Position numbers and translations under genes: made by a program. A DNA stretch of 64,000 nt from Variovorax sp. V93 (GTDB taxonomy: Bacteria > Pseudomonadota > Gammaproteobacteria > Burkholderiales > Burkholderiaceae_C). The stretch covers positions 992,001 to 1,056,000 of the forward strand of contig NZ_AP028669.1 of assembly GCF_041154485.1 (NCBI RefSeq), in the 5' to 3' direction. Below the pieces are notes generated by a model. That model was not told the DNA's origin. It worked only from the letters and a program-made list of their open reading frames with translations, and searched no databases. How positions within the stretch are numbered: position 1 is the stretch's first letter; the number at the start of each line of letters is the position of its first letter. Below, one piece after another: positions 9,097 through 17,426 of the stretch.

Positions 9097-10437
9097 ATGA
9101 GCCTCGTCACGCGCTGCCCCGCCTGTGCCACCACCTTCAAGGTGGTGCGCGACCAGCTTCGCATTTCGGATGGCTGGGTGCGCTGCGGACGCTGCAGCCA
9201 CGTGTTCGACGCCACGCTCGACCTGCACGAGGCGCCCGATGGCCCGCCGGCCACGAGCGCTGCGCCTCCACCGGCACCCGCTGCATCGACCGAGCCGTCC
9301 TCCTCCGATGCGATCGAAGACGCTGATTTCTTCGACGACGAACCCGAGCATCGCGAGCCGCCGGAGGCTGCAGCTGCGCCTTCCGAGGCCGGGCTGGTGC
9401 CGGCACCCGACCCCGCGCCTGCACCCGCACCAGCTCCCGCGCCCGCGCCCGCCTTCGCCTTGCCGGCGCACGGCATCGTCGCCGACGAGCTGTGGACCGA
9501 CTTCGAAGCCAACGAGCCCGAATGGCGGCCGCCGGCGAGTTCGCTGCCGCCGTTTCCGAACATCGACCTGAATCTGGCGGCTCCGCCTTCGCCGCCGCCC
9601 CCGCCCGCACCACCGTTGCCGGCCCTGCGCCTCCAGGCGCGCGAGATGGCGGCAACCGCCAGCGAAGAAGACGAAAAGCACGCGCCCGAACCAGACCGCG
9701 ACCAGGTGCAGATGCAAAAGGCGCTGCGCCGGGCCCGCATCAAGTCGGCCAAGATCGCGAGCGCCAAGGCGCGCGACGAGCGCGCCGCCGCAAAGATGTC
9801 GGCCTCGATGGTGCGGGAGGCGAGCGAGCCCGAACCGGGCCTGCTCCCTTCGCCTTTGCCGGCGGTCCGCGACGATGCGGAAGACTCGGAGCGGCTTCCT
9901 TTTTCCGATGGCAACGAGAACCTGGGCCGTCGCGCCGCAAGCGTCTGGCAGCGCCCTGGGGCACGGCGCTGGCTCTGGCTGCTGGCCGCGCTCGCCGTCC
10001 TGCTTCTGGTTGTGCAGGTCCTGCGCCACGAACGCGACGGCATCGTCGCGCGCCAGCCGAACCTGCGTCCCGCGTTCGCGGCCCTGTGCCGCGCGACTGG
10101 CTGCGAGCTCACCGCGCTGAGGCAGATCGGCGACATCGTGATCGAGGGCGCGGCCTTCGCGCGCGAGAAGACCGGCAACAACGACTACCGGCTCAGCTTC
10201 ACACTGCGCAATGGCGCGGCCGTTCCGCTGGCCATGCCGGCCGTCGAGCTCTCGCTGCTCGACACGCAGGAGCGCGCCGTCGTGCGTCGCGTGTTGATGG
10301 CTGCGGACTACGGCGCGCCAGCGGTGCTTGCGGCGCGCTCCGATCAGGCGGCGTCATTGCCGCTGAGTTTGTCCGCGACCGAAGCGGCCGCGCTGCCCCC
10401 CATTGCCGGCTACCGCGTCGAAGCGTTCTATCCTTAG
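9097..10437 (+). CDS. Zinc-ribbon (MJ0042-type) and DUF3426 membrane protein
   Basis: The 446-residue product has an N-terminal zinc ribbon with CPACATTFKV and CGRCSHVFDA, giving two CxxC pairs. A long Pro/Ala/Glu-rich low-complexity region runs from about residue 50 to 270. One transmembrane helix (WLWLLAALAVLLLVVQVL) precedes a C-terminal DUF3426 domain with NDYRLSFTLRNGA, expected in the periplasm. The family is widespread in Betaproteobacteria downstream of prmA, and its function is unknown. TACAAT at 9082-9087 lies nine bases before the ATG with CTGGCG 17 bases further up, which would make a near-leaderless internal promoter. Confidence 0.9.
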   Translation: MSLVTRCPACATTFKVVRDQLRISDGWVRCGRCSHVFDATLDLHEAPDGPPATSAAPPPAPAASTEPSSSDAIEDADFFDDEPEHREPPEAAAAPSEAGLVPAPDPAPAPAPAPAPAPAFALPAHGIVADELWTDFEANEPEWRPPASSLPPFPNIDLNLAAPPSPPPPPAPPLPALRLQAREMAATASEEDEKHAPEPDRDQVQMQKALRRARIKSAKIASAKARDERAAAKMSASMVREASEPEPGLLPSPLPAVRDDAEDSERLPFSDGNENLGRRAASVWQRPGARRWLWLLAALAVLLLVVQVLRHERDGIVARQPNLRPAFAALCRATGCELTALRQIGDIVIEGAAFAREKTGNNDYRLSFTLRNGAAVPLAMPAVELSLLDTQERAVVRRVLMAADYGAPAVLAARSDQAASLPLSLSATEAAALPPIAGYRVEAFYP

Positions 10438-10495
10438 GCTTGGCTCGCGCCTGCCTTCTCATTCCATTCATCCATTTCTACCCAACGGCTCACCC

Positions 10496-11398
10496 ATGGC
10501 AGCAGTGATTTGCGGTTCCCTCGCGTTCGACACCATCATGACCTTCGAGGGCCGGTTCGCCGACCAGATCCTTCCGGACCAGCTGCACATCCTCAATGTG
10601 TCCTTCCTGGTGCCGGGCCTGCGGCGCGACTTCGGCGGCTGTGCCGGCAACATCGCCTACAGCCTCAATGCGCTGGGCGGCACTGCCTTGCCGATGGCCA
10701 CCCTGGGCAGCGACGGCGCCGATTACCTGGAGCGCATGCGCATGCTGGGCATCAGCACCGAGTTCGTGCGCCAGCTCGACGACACCTTCACCGCGCAGGC
10801 GATGATCATGAACGACGTCGACAACAACCAGATCACCGCGTTCCACCCCGGCGCGATGCAGCAGGCGCACCTCACGAAGATCGCCGCGCGCGAAGACATC
10901 CGCGTCGGCATCATCGCACCCGACGGCCGCGAGGCGATGCTGCAGCACGCGGAGCAGTTCGCCGCAGCCGGCATTCCGTTCGTGTTCGATCCGGGCCAGG
11001 GCCTGCCGATGTTCGACGGCGAGGCGCTCAGGCACTTCGTCGACCTGGCGAGCTGGGTCGTCGTCAACGACTACGAAGGCAAGATGCTGTCGCAGCGCAC
11101 CGGCTGGAGCCTGGGCGAGATTTCGAAGCGTGTGCGCGGCCTGGTCGTGACGCTGGCGGCCGAGGGCTGCGAGGTCTGGATCGACGGCGAACGCGAGCAT
11201 GTGCCGGGCGTGACGCCGGCGGCGGTGGTTGAGCCCACCGGTTGCGGCGATGCCTGGCGCGGCGCGCTGCTGTTCGGTCTGGAGAAGGAATGGCCGCTCG
11301 CGCAGTGCGCGGCACTGGGTAACCGCATCGGCGCGCTCAAGATCGCGCAGCGCGGGCCGCAGAACTACCAGATCGACCTGAAGGCGCTGGGCCTCTGA
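10496..11398 (+). CDS. PfkB-family carbohydrate/adenosine kinase
   Basis: The 300-residue product starts MAAVICGSLAFDTIMTF and shows the ribokinase-like fold. The N-terminal glycine pair is in GGCAGNIAYSLNALGG, and the C-terminal anion-hole and catalytic-base signature is TGCGDAWRGALLFG, with the Asp of GCGD as catalytic base. Related proteins are annotated as adenosine kinase or as sugar kinase, and sequence alone does not fix the substrate. The ATG at 10496 is preferred because the upstream in-frame extension overlaps the DUF3426 gene and lacks family similarity. A strong terminator follows. Confidence 0.88.
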   Translation: MAAVICGSLAFDTIMTFEGRFADQILPDQLHILNVSFLVPGLRRDFGGCAGNIAYSLNALGGTALPMATLGSDGADYLERMRMLGISTEFVRQLDDTFTAQAMIMNDVDNNQITAFHPGAMQQAHLTKIAAREDIRVGIIAPDGREAMLQHAEQFAAAGIPFVFDPGQGLPMFDGEALRHFVDLASWVVVNDYEGKMLSQRTGWSLGEISKRVRGLVVTLAAEGCEVWIDGEREHVPGVTPAAVVEPTGCGDAWRGALLFGLEKEWPLAQCAALGNRIGALKIAQRGPQNYQIDLKALGL

Positions 11399-11421
11399 GC
11401 CACCCGCTGGCAGGCGCCCAT

Positions 11422-11457
11422 AAAAAAAGCCCAGCACCGTGAGGTGCCGGGCTTTTT
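11422..11457. terminator. Bidirectional intrinsic terminator
   Basis: A stem of GCCC-A-GCACC and GGTGC-C-GGGC around a GTGA tetraloop is flanked by AAAAA on the left and TTTTT on the right. It sits between the kinase gene (plus strand) and the H1-like gene (minus strand), so it can stop both transcripts. Confidence 0.88.
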
Positions 11458-11480
11458 GCCGTCAAGGCCGCTGAGCAGAC

Positions 11481-12005
11481 TCAGGGCTTGCTGGCCGTCG
11501 GAAACGGCCAGGCTGCCTGGGGGTTCAGCGTCGTTTGCGCAGCAGGAGCAGGCGCTACGGCAGGAGCCTTGGCAGCCTTCTTCGCAGCAGGCTTCTTGGC
11601 AGCAGCGGCAGGCTTGGCAGCAGGCTTTTTCGCGGCTTTCTTGGCCGCGGCCTTTTTGGCAGGAGCCTTCTTGGCGGCAGCCTTCTTCGCAGGGGCCTTC
11701 TTGGCAGCGGCCTTCTTTGCCGGAGCCTTCTTCGCCGCCGCCTTCTTGGCAGGAGCCTTCTTCGCTGCGGCCTTCTTCGCCGGCGCCTTCTTGGCAGCGG
11801 CCTTCTTGGCCGGAGCTGCCTTCTTGGCGGCTACCTTCTTTGCCGGCGCCTTCTTGGCGGCTACCTTCTTCGCTGCGACCTTCTTGGCCGGAGCCTTCTT
11901 CGCAGCTACCTTCTTGGCGGGAGCCTTCTTAGCGGCCGCGACCTTCTTTGCCGGAGCCTTCTTTGCAGCGGCTTTCTTAGCCGGCGCTTTCTTTGCAGTT
12001 GCCAT
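11481..12005 (-). CDS. Histone H1-like alanine/lysine-rich DNA-binding protein
   Basis: The 174-residue protein is almost entirely repeats of the [10 protein letters not shown] and [10 protein letters not shown] type, with a short Pro/Ala-rich C-terminus containing [14 protein letters not shown]. Such low-complexity proteins (Bordetella BpH1, Pseudomonas AlgP, chlamydial Hc-like) bind DNA through lysines in the manner of the eukaryotic H1 tail and are thought to compact or tune nucleoid structure. The DNA is internally repetitive for the same reason, so length is expected to vary between strains. It is transcribed toward the bidirectional terminator, and its promoter must lie in the 195-base gap before nrdB's stop codon. 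Confidence 0.88.
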   Translation of the reverse strand: MATAKKAPAKKAAAKKAPAKKVAAAKKAPAKKVAAKKAPAKKVAAKKVAAKKAPAKKVAAKKAAPAKKAAAKKAPAKKAAAKKAPAKKAAAKKAPAKKAAAKKAPAKKAAAKKAPAKKAAAKKAAKKPAAKPAAAAKKPAAKKAAKAPAVAPAPAAQTTLNPQAAWPFPTASKP

Positions 12006-12200
12006 TTCTATTTCTCCTTGATCAAGTTGAAAAAATCAACCTATTGAAGCACTCCACGCACGTTGGTAGCGTGAAGCGATCCATGGCGTTGGAATCTGAG
12101 CTCCAGCACCATGAACACCTGAGCCCTCGTCCATGCCGCGCTCTTCGGCGCGATCGGTGGCAAGGGCAATTCTTGAAATCATTAATTCTTGTCGAAAGAT

Positions 12201-13385
12201 TCAATCCCAGGAGAGCGCACCACCCGACTGGTATTCGATCACGCGGGTTTCGAAGAAATTGCGCTCTTTCTTCAGGTCAATCATTTCGCTCATCCAGGGG
12301 AACGGGTTTTCCTCGTTCGGGAAGAGCGTTTCGAGGCCGATCTGCTGCGCACGGCGGTTGGCGATGTAGCGCAGGTAGCCCTTGAACATGGAGGCGTTCA
12401 TGCCGAGCACACCGCGCGGCATGGTGTCTTCGGCGTATTTGTACTCGAGCTCGACGGCCTTCAGGAAGAGGGCCTTGATCTCGGCCTTGAACTCGGGGGT
12501 CCAGAGGCCGGGGTTCTCGAGCTTGAGCTGGTTGATCAGGTCGATGCCGAAATTGCAGTGCATCGACTCGTCGCGCAGGATGTACTGGTACTGCTCGGCG
12601 GCACCGGTCATCTTGTTCTGGCGGCCCAGCGCAAGGATCTGCGTGAAGCCGACGTAGAAGAAGAGGCCTTCCATCAGGCAGGCGAACACGATGAGCGACT
12701 TGAGCAGGGTCTGGTCGGTCTCGTGCGTGCCGGTCTTGAAGTTGGGGTCGCTGATGGCGTCGATGAACGGGATCAGGAACTGGTCCTTCTCGCGGATCGA
12801 CGGCACTTCGTTGTAGGCGTTGAAGATCTCGCTCTCGTCCAGGCCGAGCGACTCGACGATGTACTGGTAGGCGTGCGTGTGGATCGCTTCCTCGAAGGCC
12901 TGGCGCAGCAGGAACTGGCGGCATTCGGGCGCCGTGATGTGGCGGTAGGTGCCCAGCACGATGTTGTTGGCGGCCAGCGAGTCGGCGGTCACGAAGAAGC
13001 CGAGGTTGCGCTTGACGATGCGGCGCTCGTCTTCGGTCAGGCCGTTCGGGTCTTTCCAGAGCGCGATGTCGCGCGTCATGTTCACTTCCTGCGGCATCCA
13101 GTGGTTGGCGCAGGTGGCGAGGTATTTTTCCCAGGCCCACTTGTACTTGAACGGCACCAGCTGGTTGACGTCGGTCTGGCCGTTGATGATGCGCTTGTCG
13201 GAAGCCTTGACGCGCTGGGCCGCGGCGGGTGCCGCGGGTTGTGCAATCGGCGAAGTCGGAGCATCCACCGGTCGGCCTGCGGACAGGCCGCTGGTCGATG
13301 CGTGGTGTTGCTGCAATCCTTGTTGCATATCCTTTGATAAGGAGGGCTTGACTTCTTCGTCCCAGGTCAACATAGAAAAATCCAA
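12201..13385 (-). CDS. nrdB: Class Ia ribonucleotide reductase, beta (radical) subunit
   Basis: The 394-residue subunit holds the di-iron tyrosyl-radical centre. Asp135, Glu166, His169 and Tyr173 (in EAIHTHAY) have exactly the spacing of E. coli Asp84, Glu115, His118 and Tyr122. The second helix pair supplies Glu in [10 protein letters not shown] and Glu/His in RDESMHCNF. The radical tyrosine is present, so it is not the Phe-bearing class Ic type. An Ala/Pro-rich stretch at residues 30-60 separates a conserved N-terminus from the core. It lies downstream of nrdA on the same strand with a 166-base gap containing two palindromes. Confidence 0.96.
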   Translation of the reverse strand: MDFSMLTWDEEVKPSLSKDMQQGLQQHHASTSGLSAGRPVDAPTSPIAQPAAPAAAQRVKASDKRIINGQTDVNQLVPFKYKWAWEKYLATCANHWMPQEVNMTRDIALWKDPNGLTEDERRIVKRNLGFFVTADSLAANNIVLGTYRHITAPECRQFLLRQAFEEAIHTHAYQYIVESLGLDESEIFNAYNEVPSIREKDQFLIPFIDAISDPNFKTGTHETDQTLLKSLIVFACLMEGLFFYVGFTQILALGRQNKMTGAAEQYQYILRDESMHCNFGIDLINQLKLENPGLWTPEFKAEIKALFLKAVELEYKYAEDTMPRGVLGMNASMFKGYLRYIANRRAQQIGLETLFPNEENPFPWMSEMIDLKKERNFFETRVIEYQSGGALSWD

Positions 13386-13551
13386 TGCTCAATTATCGGA
13401 GCAACGATGTGAGTTGCAAAGTGCTCGTTCACGTCGCGCTCCATTTATGTGGTTGTTATGTTGCTCTCATGCATCGCGCGATGTCAGTCGATGCCGTGAT
13501 CGACTGAGAGTTCGCGCGTCGTGCATGCACCTCTCTGACATCACTCGCGCG
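13386..13551 (-). other. nrdA-nrdB intergenic region with two palindromes
   Basis: This 166-base gap holds a perfect 12-base palindrome CATCGCGCGATG (13472-13483) and an inverted repeat CAGTCGAT/ATCGACTG with a 6-base loop (13485-13492 and 13499-13506). There is no T-run after either, so a terminator is unlikely. They could be processing or regulatory sites that set the nrdA to nrdB ratio. No gene is seen. Confidence 0.4.
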
Positions 13552-16467
13552 TCATTGGCATGCTTCGCAAGTCGGATCGTCGACGCCGCAGAAGGCGATG
13601 TCGGTGGCAGGCATCGCACTCATCTGCGCCTTCGCTGCGGCAGCCGCGGCTTCGAGTGCGCTCATGCCCGAAGGTGCATCGCTGCCCGAGGACACCGCGT
13701 TGAGGCGGCCCGACTGCACGGTGGATTTCTCGGCGTGCGTCGCGCTCTGCGTGCGCAGGTAGTAGGTGGTCTTCAAGCCGCGCAGCCATGCGAGCTTGTA
13801 GGTGTCGTCGAGCTTCTTGCCAGATGCGCCGGCCATGTAGATGTTGAGCGACTGTGCCTGGTCGATCCACTTCTGGCGGCGCGCTGCGGCTTCGACCAGC
13901 CAGGTGGTCTCGACTTCGAACGCGGTGGCGTAGAGCGCCTTCACGTCCTGCGGCACGCGGTCGATCGGGCGCAGCGAACCGTCGAAGTGCTTCAGGTCCA
14001 TCACCATGACGTCGTCCCACAGTCCCAGGCGCTTCAGGTCGCGCACCAGGTAGTGGTTGATGACGGTGAACTCGCCCGACAGGTTCGACTTGACCGAGAG
14101 GTTGCCGAAGCAGGGCTCGATGGAAGCGTCGACGCCGATGATGTTCGAGATGGTCGCGGTCGGGGCGATGGCCACGCAGTTGGAATTGCGCATGCCGTCG
14201 GCCTTGATCTTCTGGCGCAGGGCTTCCCAGTCGAGCGTGGCCGAGCGGTCGACCTCGACGTAGCCGCCGCGGGCTTTTTCGAGCAGGTCGAGCGTGTCGA
14301 TCGGAAGGATGCCCTTGTCCCAGAGCGAGCCCTTGTAGCTCGAGTACTTGCCGCGCTCGCGGGCCAGCTCGGTAGAGGCCCAGTAGGCGTGGTAGCAGAT
14401 GGCTTCCATCGACTCGTCGGCAAACTGCACGGCTTCCTGCGAAGCGTAGGGAATGCGCAGTTCGTACAGTGCGTCCTGGAAGCCCATCAGGCCCAGGCCG
14501 ACCGGGCGGTGGCGCAGGTTCGAGTCGCGCGCCTTCTTCACGGCGTAGTAGTTGATGTCGATCACGTTGTCGAGCATGCGCATTGCCGTCGAGATCGTCT
14601 TCTTGAGCTTTTCCTGGTCGACCTTGCCGTCCTTCAGGTGCTGCAGCAGGTTCACCGAACCCAGGTTGCAGACGGCGGTTTCGGTGTCGCTGGTATTCAG
14701 CGTGATCTCGGTGCACAGGTTCGACGAGTGCACCACGCCGGCGTGCTGCTGCGGCGAGCGCACGTTGCAGGCGTCCTTGAACGTGATCCACGGATGGCCG
14801 GTCTCGAACAGCATCGTGAGCATCTTGCGCCACAGGTCCGAGGCCTGGACCGTGCGCGCCGGCTTGATCTCGCCGCGCGCGGCCTTTTCTTCGTAGGCGG
14901 TGTAGGCCTGCTCGAAATCGGCGCCGAACTTGTCGTGCAGGTCGGGCACGTTGGAGGGCGAGAACAGCGTCCAGGTGCCCTTTTCCATCACACGGCGCAT
15001 GAAGAGGTCGGGGATCCAGTTGGCGGTGTTCATGTCGTGCGTGCGGCGGCGGTCGTCACCGGTGTTCTTGCGCAGTTCCAGGAACTCCTCGATGTCCAGG
15101 TGCCAGGTTTCCAGGTACGTGCAGACGGCGCCCTTGCGCTTGCCGCCCTGGTTCACGGCCACGGCCGTGTCGTTGACCACCTTGAGGAAGGGCACCACGC
15201 CCTGCGATTCGCCGTTGGTGCCCTTGATGTGGCTGCCGAGCGCGCGCACGCGGGTCCAGTCGTTGCCCAGGCCGCCCGCGAACTTGGAGAGCAGCGCGTT
15301 TTCCTTGATCGACTCGTAGATGCCGTCCAGGTCGTCGGGCACGGTGGTCAGGTAGCAGCTGGAGAGCTGCGAGCGCAGCGTGCCGGCGTTGAACAGGGTG
15401 GGGGTGCTCGACATGAAGTCGAAGGACGACAGCACCTCGTAGAACTCGATGGCGCGGGCTTCGCGGTCGATCTCGCCGAGCGACAGGCCCATGGCCACGC
15501 GCATGAAGAAGGCCTGCGGCAGTTCGATGCGCGACTTGCGCACGTGCAGGAAGTAGCGGTCGTACAGCGTTTGCAGGCCCAGGTAGTCGAACTGGTTGTC
15601 GCGTTCGGCCTTGAGCGCGGCGCCCAGGCGCGGCAGGTCGTACTGCAGCAGCTTCTCGTCGAGCAGGTCGTTCTCGACGCCCTTCTTGATGAACTGCGGG
15701 AAGTAGTCGGCGTAGGCCGTGGCGCGCTCGGCGGGCATCACTTCGCGGCCGATGATCTCCTTGAAGATCGTGTGCAGCAGCAGGCGGGCGGTCGCGAAGG
15801 TGTAGTCGGGGTCTTTTTCGATCAGCGTGCGGGCCGCCAGGATCGAGGCCTTGTAGACCTCGTCGAGCGGCACGCCGTCGTACAGGTTGCGCATCGTCTC
15901 GGCGACGATCGGTGCGGCGGTGATGCTGTCGCCCAGGTTTTCGCAGGCCGATTCGATCAGGCCCTTGAGCTGGTTCAGGTCGAGCGCGACGCGTTCGCCG
16001 TTGTCCAGCACGTGCAGCGTCGGCGTGGCCGGCGCTTCCTGCTCGACCTGCTTGGAACGCTCCTGCGTGCGGCGCTCGCGGTAGAGCACGTAGGCGCGCG
16101 CGATCTCGTGGTGGCCGCCGCGCATCAGGCCGAGTTCGACCTGGTCCTGCACGTCTTCGATGTGGAAGGTGCCGCCGCCCGGCCGCGAACGCACCATCGC
16201 GCGGATCACGCCTTGCGTGAGCGCGTCGACGGTTTCGCGTACGCTGGCCGAAGCCGCGCCCTGGGTGCCGTGCACGGCCAGGAAGGCTTTCATCATCGCG
16301 ATGGCGATCTTGTTGGGTTCGAAGGGAACCACGGCGCCGTTGCGGCGGATGATCTGGTAGTGCGCGAGGTTCTGTCCGGCGGGCGAGCCAGCGGTGTCGC
16401 GCTGCTGCTGCGTGGGCGTGGAGGGAACGGCACGCGAGGTCGATGGGGTGTTCAGGGCTGTTTGCAT
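13552..16467 (-). CDS. nrdA: Class Ia ribonucleotide reductase, alpha (catalytic) subunit
   Basis: The 971-residue subunit reduces ribonucleoside diphosphates to deoxyribonucleotides. An N-terminal ATP-cone at about residues 40-145 starts YQIIRRNGAVVPFEPNKI, and a second cone-like stretch follows (VLDNGERVALDLNQL). The catalytic barrel contains SSCYLTTVPDDLDGI, the active-site region NLCTEITLN and the radical-transfer end TYYLRTQ. The C-terminus ends with redox cysteines CGVDDPTCEACQ. I chose the ATG at 16467 because GAGAGGAAG lies just upstream. A frame from 16488 adds seven residues that include that site. The message starts at a promoter carrying NrdR boxes. Confidence 0.96.
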   Translation of the reverse strand: MQTALNTPSTSRAVPSTPTQQQRDTAGSPAGQNLAHYQIIRRNGAVVPFEPNKIAIAMMKAFLAVHGTQGAASASVRETVDALTQGVIRAMVRSRPGGGTFHIEDVQDQVELGLMRGGHHEIARAYVLYRERRTQERSKQVEQEAPATPTLHVLDNGERVALDLNQLKGLIESACENLGDSITAAPIVAETMRNLYDGVPLDEVYKASILAARTLIEKDPDYTFATARLLLHTIFKEIIGREVMPAERATAYADYFPQFIKKGVENDLLDEKLLQYDLPRLGAALKAERDNQFDYLGLQTLYDRYFLHVRKSRIELPQAFFMRVAMGLSLGEIDREARAIEFYEVLSSFDFMSSTPTLFNAGTLRSQLSSCYLTTVPDDLDGIYESIKENALLSKFAGGLGNDWTRVRALGSHIKGTNGESQGVVPFLKVVNDTAVAVNQGGKRKGAVCTYLETWHLDIEEFLELRKNTGDDRRRTHDMNTANWIPDLFMRRVMEKGTWTLFSPSNVPDLHDKFGADFEQAYTAYEEKAARGEIKPARTVQASDLWRKMLTMLFETGHPWITFKDACNVRSPQQHAGVVHSSNLCTEITLNTSDTETAVCNLGSVNLLQHLKDGKVDQEKLKKTISTAMRMLDNVIDINYYAVKKARDSNLRHRPVGLGLMGFQDALYELRIPYASQEAVQFADESMEAICYHAYWASTELARERGKYSSYKGSLWDKGILPIDTLDLLEKARGGYVEVDRSATLDWEALRQKIKADGMRNSNCVAIAPTATISNIIGVDASIEPCFGNLSVKSNLSGEFTVINHYLVRDLKRLGLWDDVMVMDLKHFDGSLRPIDRVPQDVKALYATAFEVETTWLVEAAARRQKWIDQAQSLNIYMAGASGKKLDDTYKLAWLRGLKTTYYLRTQSATHAEKSTVQSGRLNAVSSGSDAPSGMSALEAAAAAAKAQMSAMPATDIAFCGVDDPTCEACQ

Positions 16468-16817
16468 TCGCTTCCTCTCGGTTGGCAATTCTTGTTGGAT
16501 GGCGATGCCTTGGTTAGGCGTCGCGCCGGCGTTGTTGACCGGACGGAGGACACTATATCTAGGGTCTGAGGGGTGTACAACCCACTAGATGTAGCGTTTT
16601 CCAGTGGATACAACCCCTGCCGTTTTTTCTTTCGGCCCGGCATACGGCCGTCGATGCCGCATGAATACTGGCCTATGTTGTCGCAACCCGCATGGGGCGT
16701 GGCTTGCAGGCCGATTTGGGCTTGCAGGGCGCATGGTTGCTGAATGCGGCGATTGCAATTTTCTCATTGCTGCGCCGCGGGATCGGCGCATCGCGAGGTG
16801 CCGCGCGATTGAAAAAA
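16468..16817 (-). other. Upstream region of nrdA, no gene
   Basis: The 350 bases between ampD and nrdA contain the nrdA promoter and NrdR boxes (16551-16594) and an 84-base untranslated leader. Between 16600 and 16817 I see no convincing coding frame or terminator. The DNA is less GC-rich than its surroundings near 16740-16820. Confidence 0.6.
16551..16594 (-). promoter_or_regulatory. nrdA promoter with two NrdR boxes
   Basis: On the minus strand TTGTAC (16580-16575), a 17-base spacer and TATAGT (16557-16552) make a good sigma-70 promoter. Two sequences matching the NrdR-box core CWATATNTWG lie on the plus strand as CACTATATCTAG (16551-16562) and CACTAGATGTAG (16583-16594). Their starts are 32 bases apart, about three helical turns, as known for NrdR sites. 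The first covers the -10 element and the second abuts the -35 element, so repression by NrdR with bound dATP/ATP is expected. The nrdR gene itself is not in this window. Confidence 0.85.
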
Positions 16818-17426
16818 TTAGCGCTGCACCACCTGCGGAGGAAACATCCGTGGACTCCAGCCGAGGTGCCCGCGCAGCAATTGCCAATCGAAACCGGCGC
16901 CGGGGTCCTGTTTTCGGCCCGGCGCGATGTGCTCGTGGCCGGCGATGTGCGCGATGGCGTAGTGCTGCGCAATGGCGGGGCAGAGGCTGGCCAGCGCCTC
17001 GTACTGCGCCTCTTCGAACGGCTGGCCTTCGAGGCCTTCGAGCTCGATGCCGATGGAGTCGTCGTTGCAGTTCTCGCGGCCGCGCCACGACGACACGCCC
17101 GCATGCCAGGCGCGCTCGTCGCAGCTCACGAATTGCCAGAGTTCGCCATTGCGCCGCACATAGAAGTGCGAGGAAACCGCAAGGCCGCGGATCGACTGGA
17201 AATAGGGGTGCGCATCCCAGTCGAGCTGGTTGGTGAAGAGCTGCTGCACGGCGTCGCCGCCGTATTCGCCGGGCGGCAGGCTGATGGAGTGCAGCACGAT
17301 CAGGTCGGTCTGCGCGCCCGCGGGCCGGGGGCCGAAATTCGGCGAGCGCAGCGCCTTGGCGAAGCGGTACCAGCCGGCTTGCCAGAGCCCGTCGTCGTTG
17401 CTCGCCTGTGCTTCAGTCGTCGGCAT
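16818..17426 (-). CDS. ampD: 1,6-anhydro-N-acetylmuramyl-L-alanine amidase
   Basis: The roughly 202-residue protein is a zinc amidase of the N-acetylmuramoyl-L-alanine amidase type 2 family. Zinc ligands are recognisable as His in IVLHSIS and as His and Asp in HIAPGRKQDPG, the AmpD signature. The conserved Glu is in DSIGIELEG. No signal peptide is present, consistent with cytoplasmic AmpD, which cleaves anhydro-muropeptides during wall recycling and so lowers the inducer of AmpC-type beta-lactamases. The start is uncertain. ATG at 17426 overlaps the end of pilR by 14 bases, while GTG at 17441 would add five residues. Confidence 0.92.
   Translation of the reverse strand: MPTTEAQASNDDGLWQAGWYRFAKALRSPNFGPRPAGAQTDLIVLHSISLPPGEYGGDAVQQLFTNQLDWDAHPYFQSIRGLAVSSHFYVRRNGELWQFVSCDERAWHAGVSSWRGRENCNDDSIGIELEGLEGQPFEEAQYEALASLCPAIAQHYAIAHIAGHEHIAPGRKQDPGAGFDWQLLRGHLGWSPRMFPPQVVQR

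Noticed and set aside
11481..12005. Regular short repeats suggesting a CRISPR or satellite array
   Set aside because: The repeats are degenerate and in frame with Lys-Ala-Ala-Pro codons of an H1-like protein. There are no distinct spacers.
12201..13385. Class Ic (Mn/Fe, Phe-bearing) ribonucleotide reductase
   Set aside because: The radical-site tyrosine (Tyr173) is present with E. coli spacing, so the enzyme is class Ia-like.
12949..16569. A 1206-codon open frame on the plus strand across nrdA
   Set aside because: It lies opposite nrdA, whose protein is unmistakable, and its translation is Val/Ala/Arg/His-rich with no motif. Such frames arise from the high GC content and codon bias.
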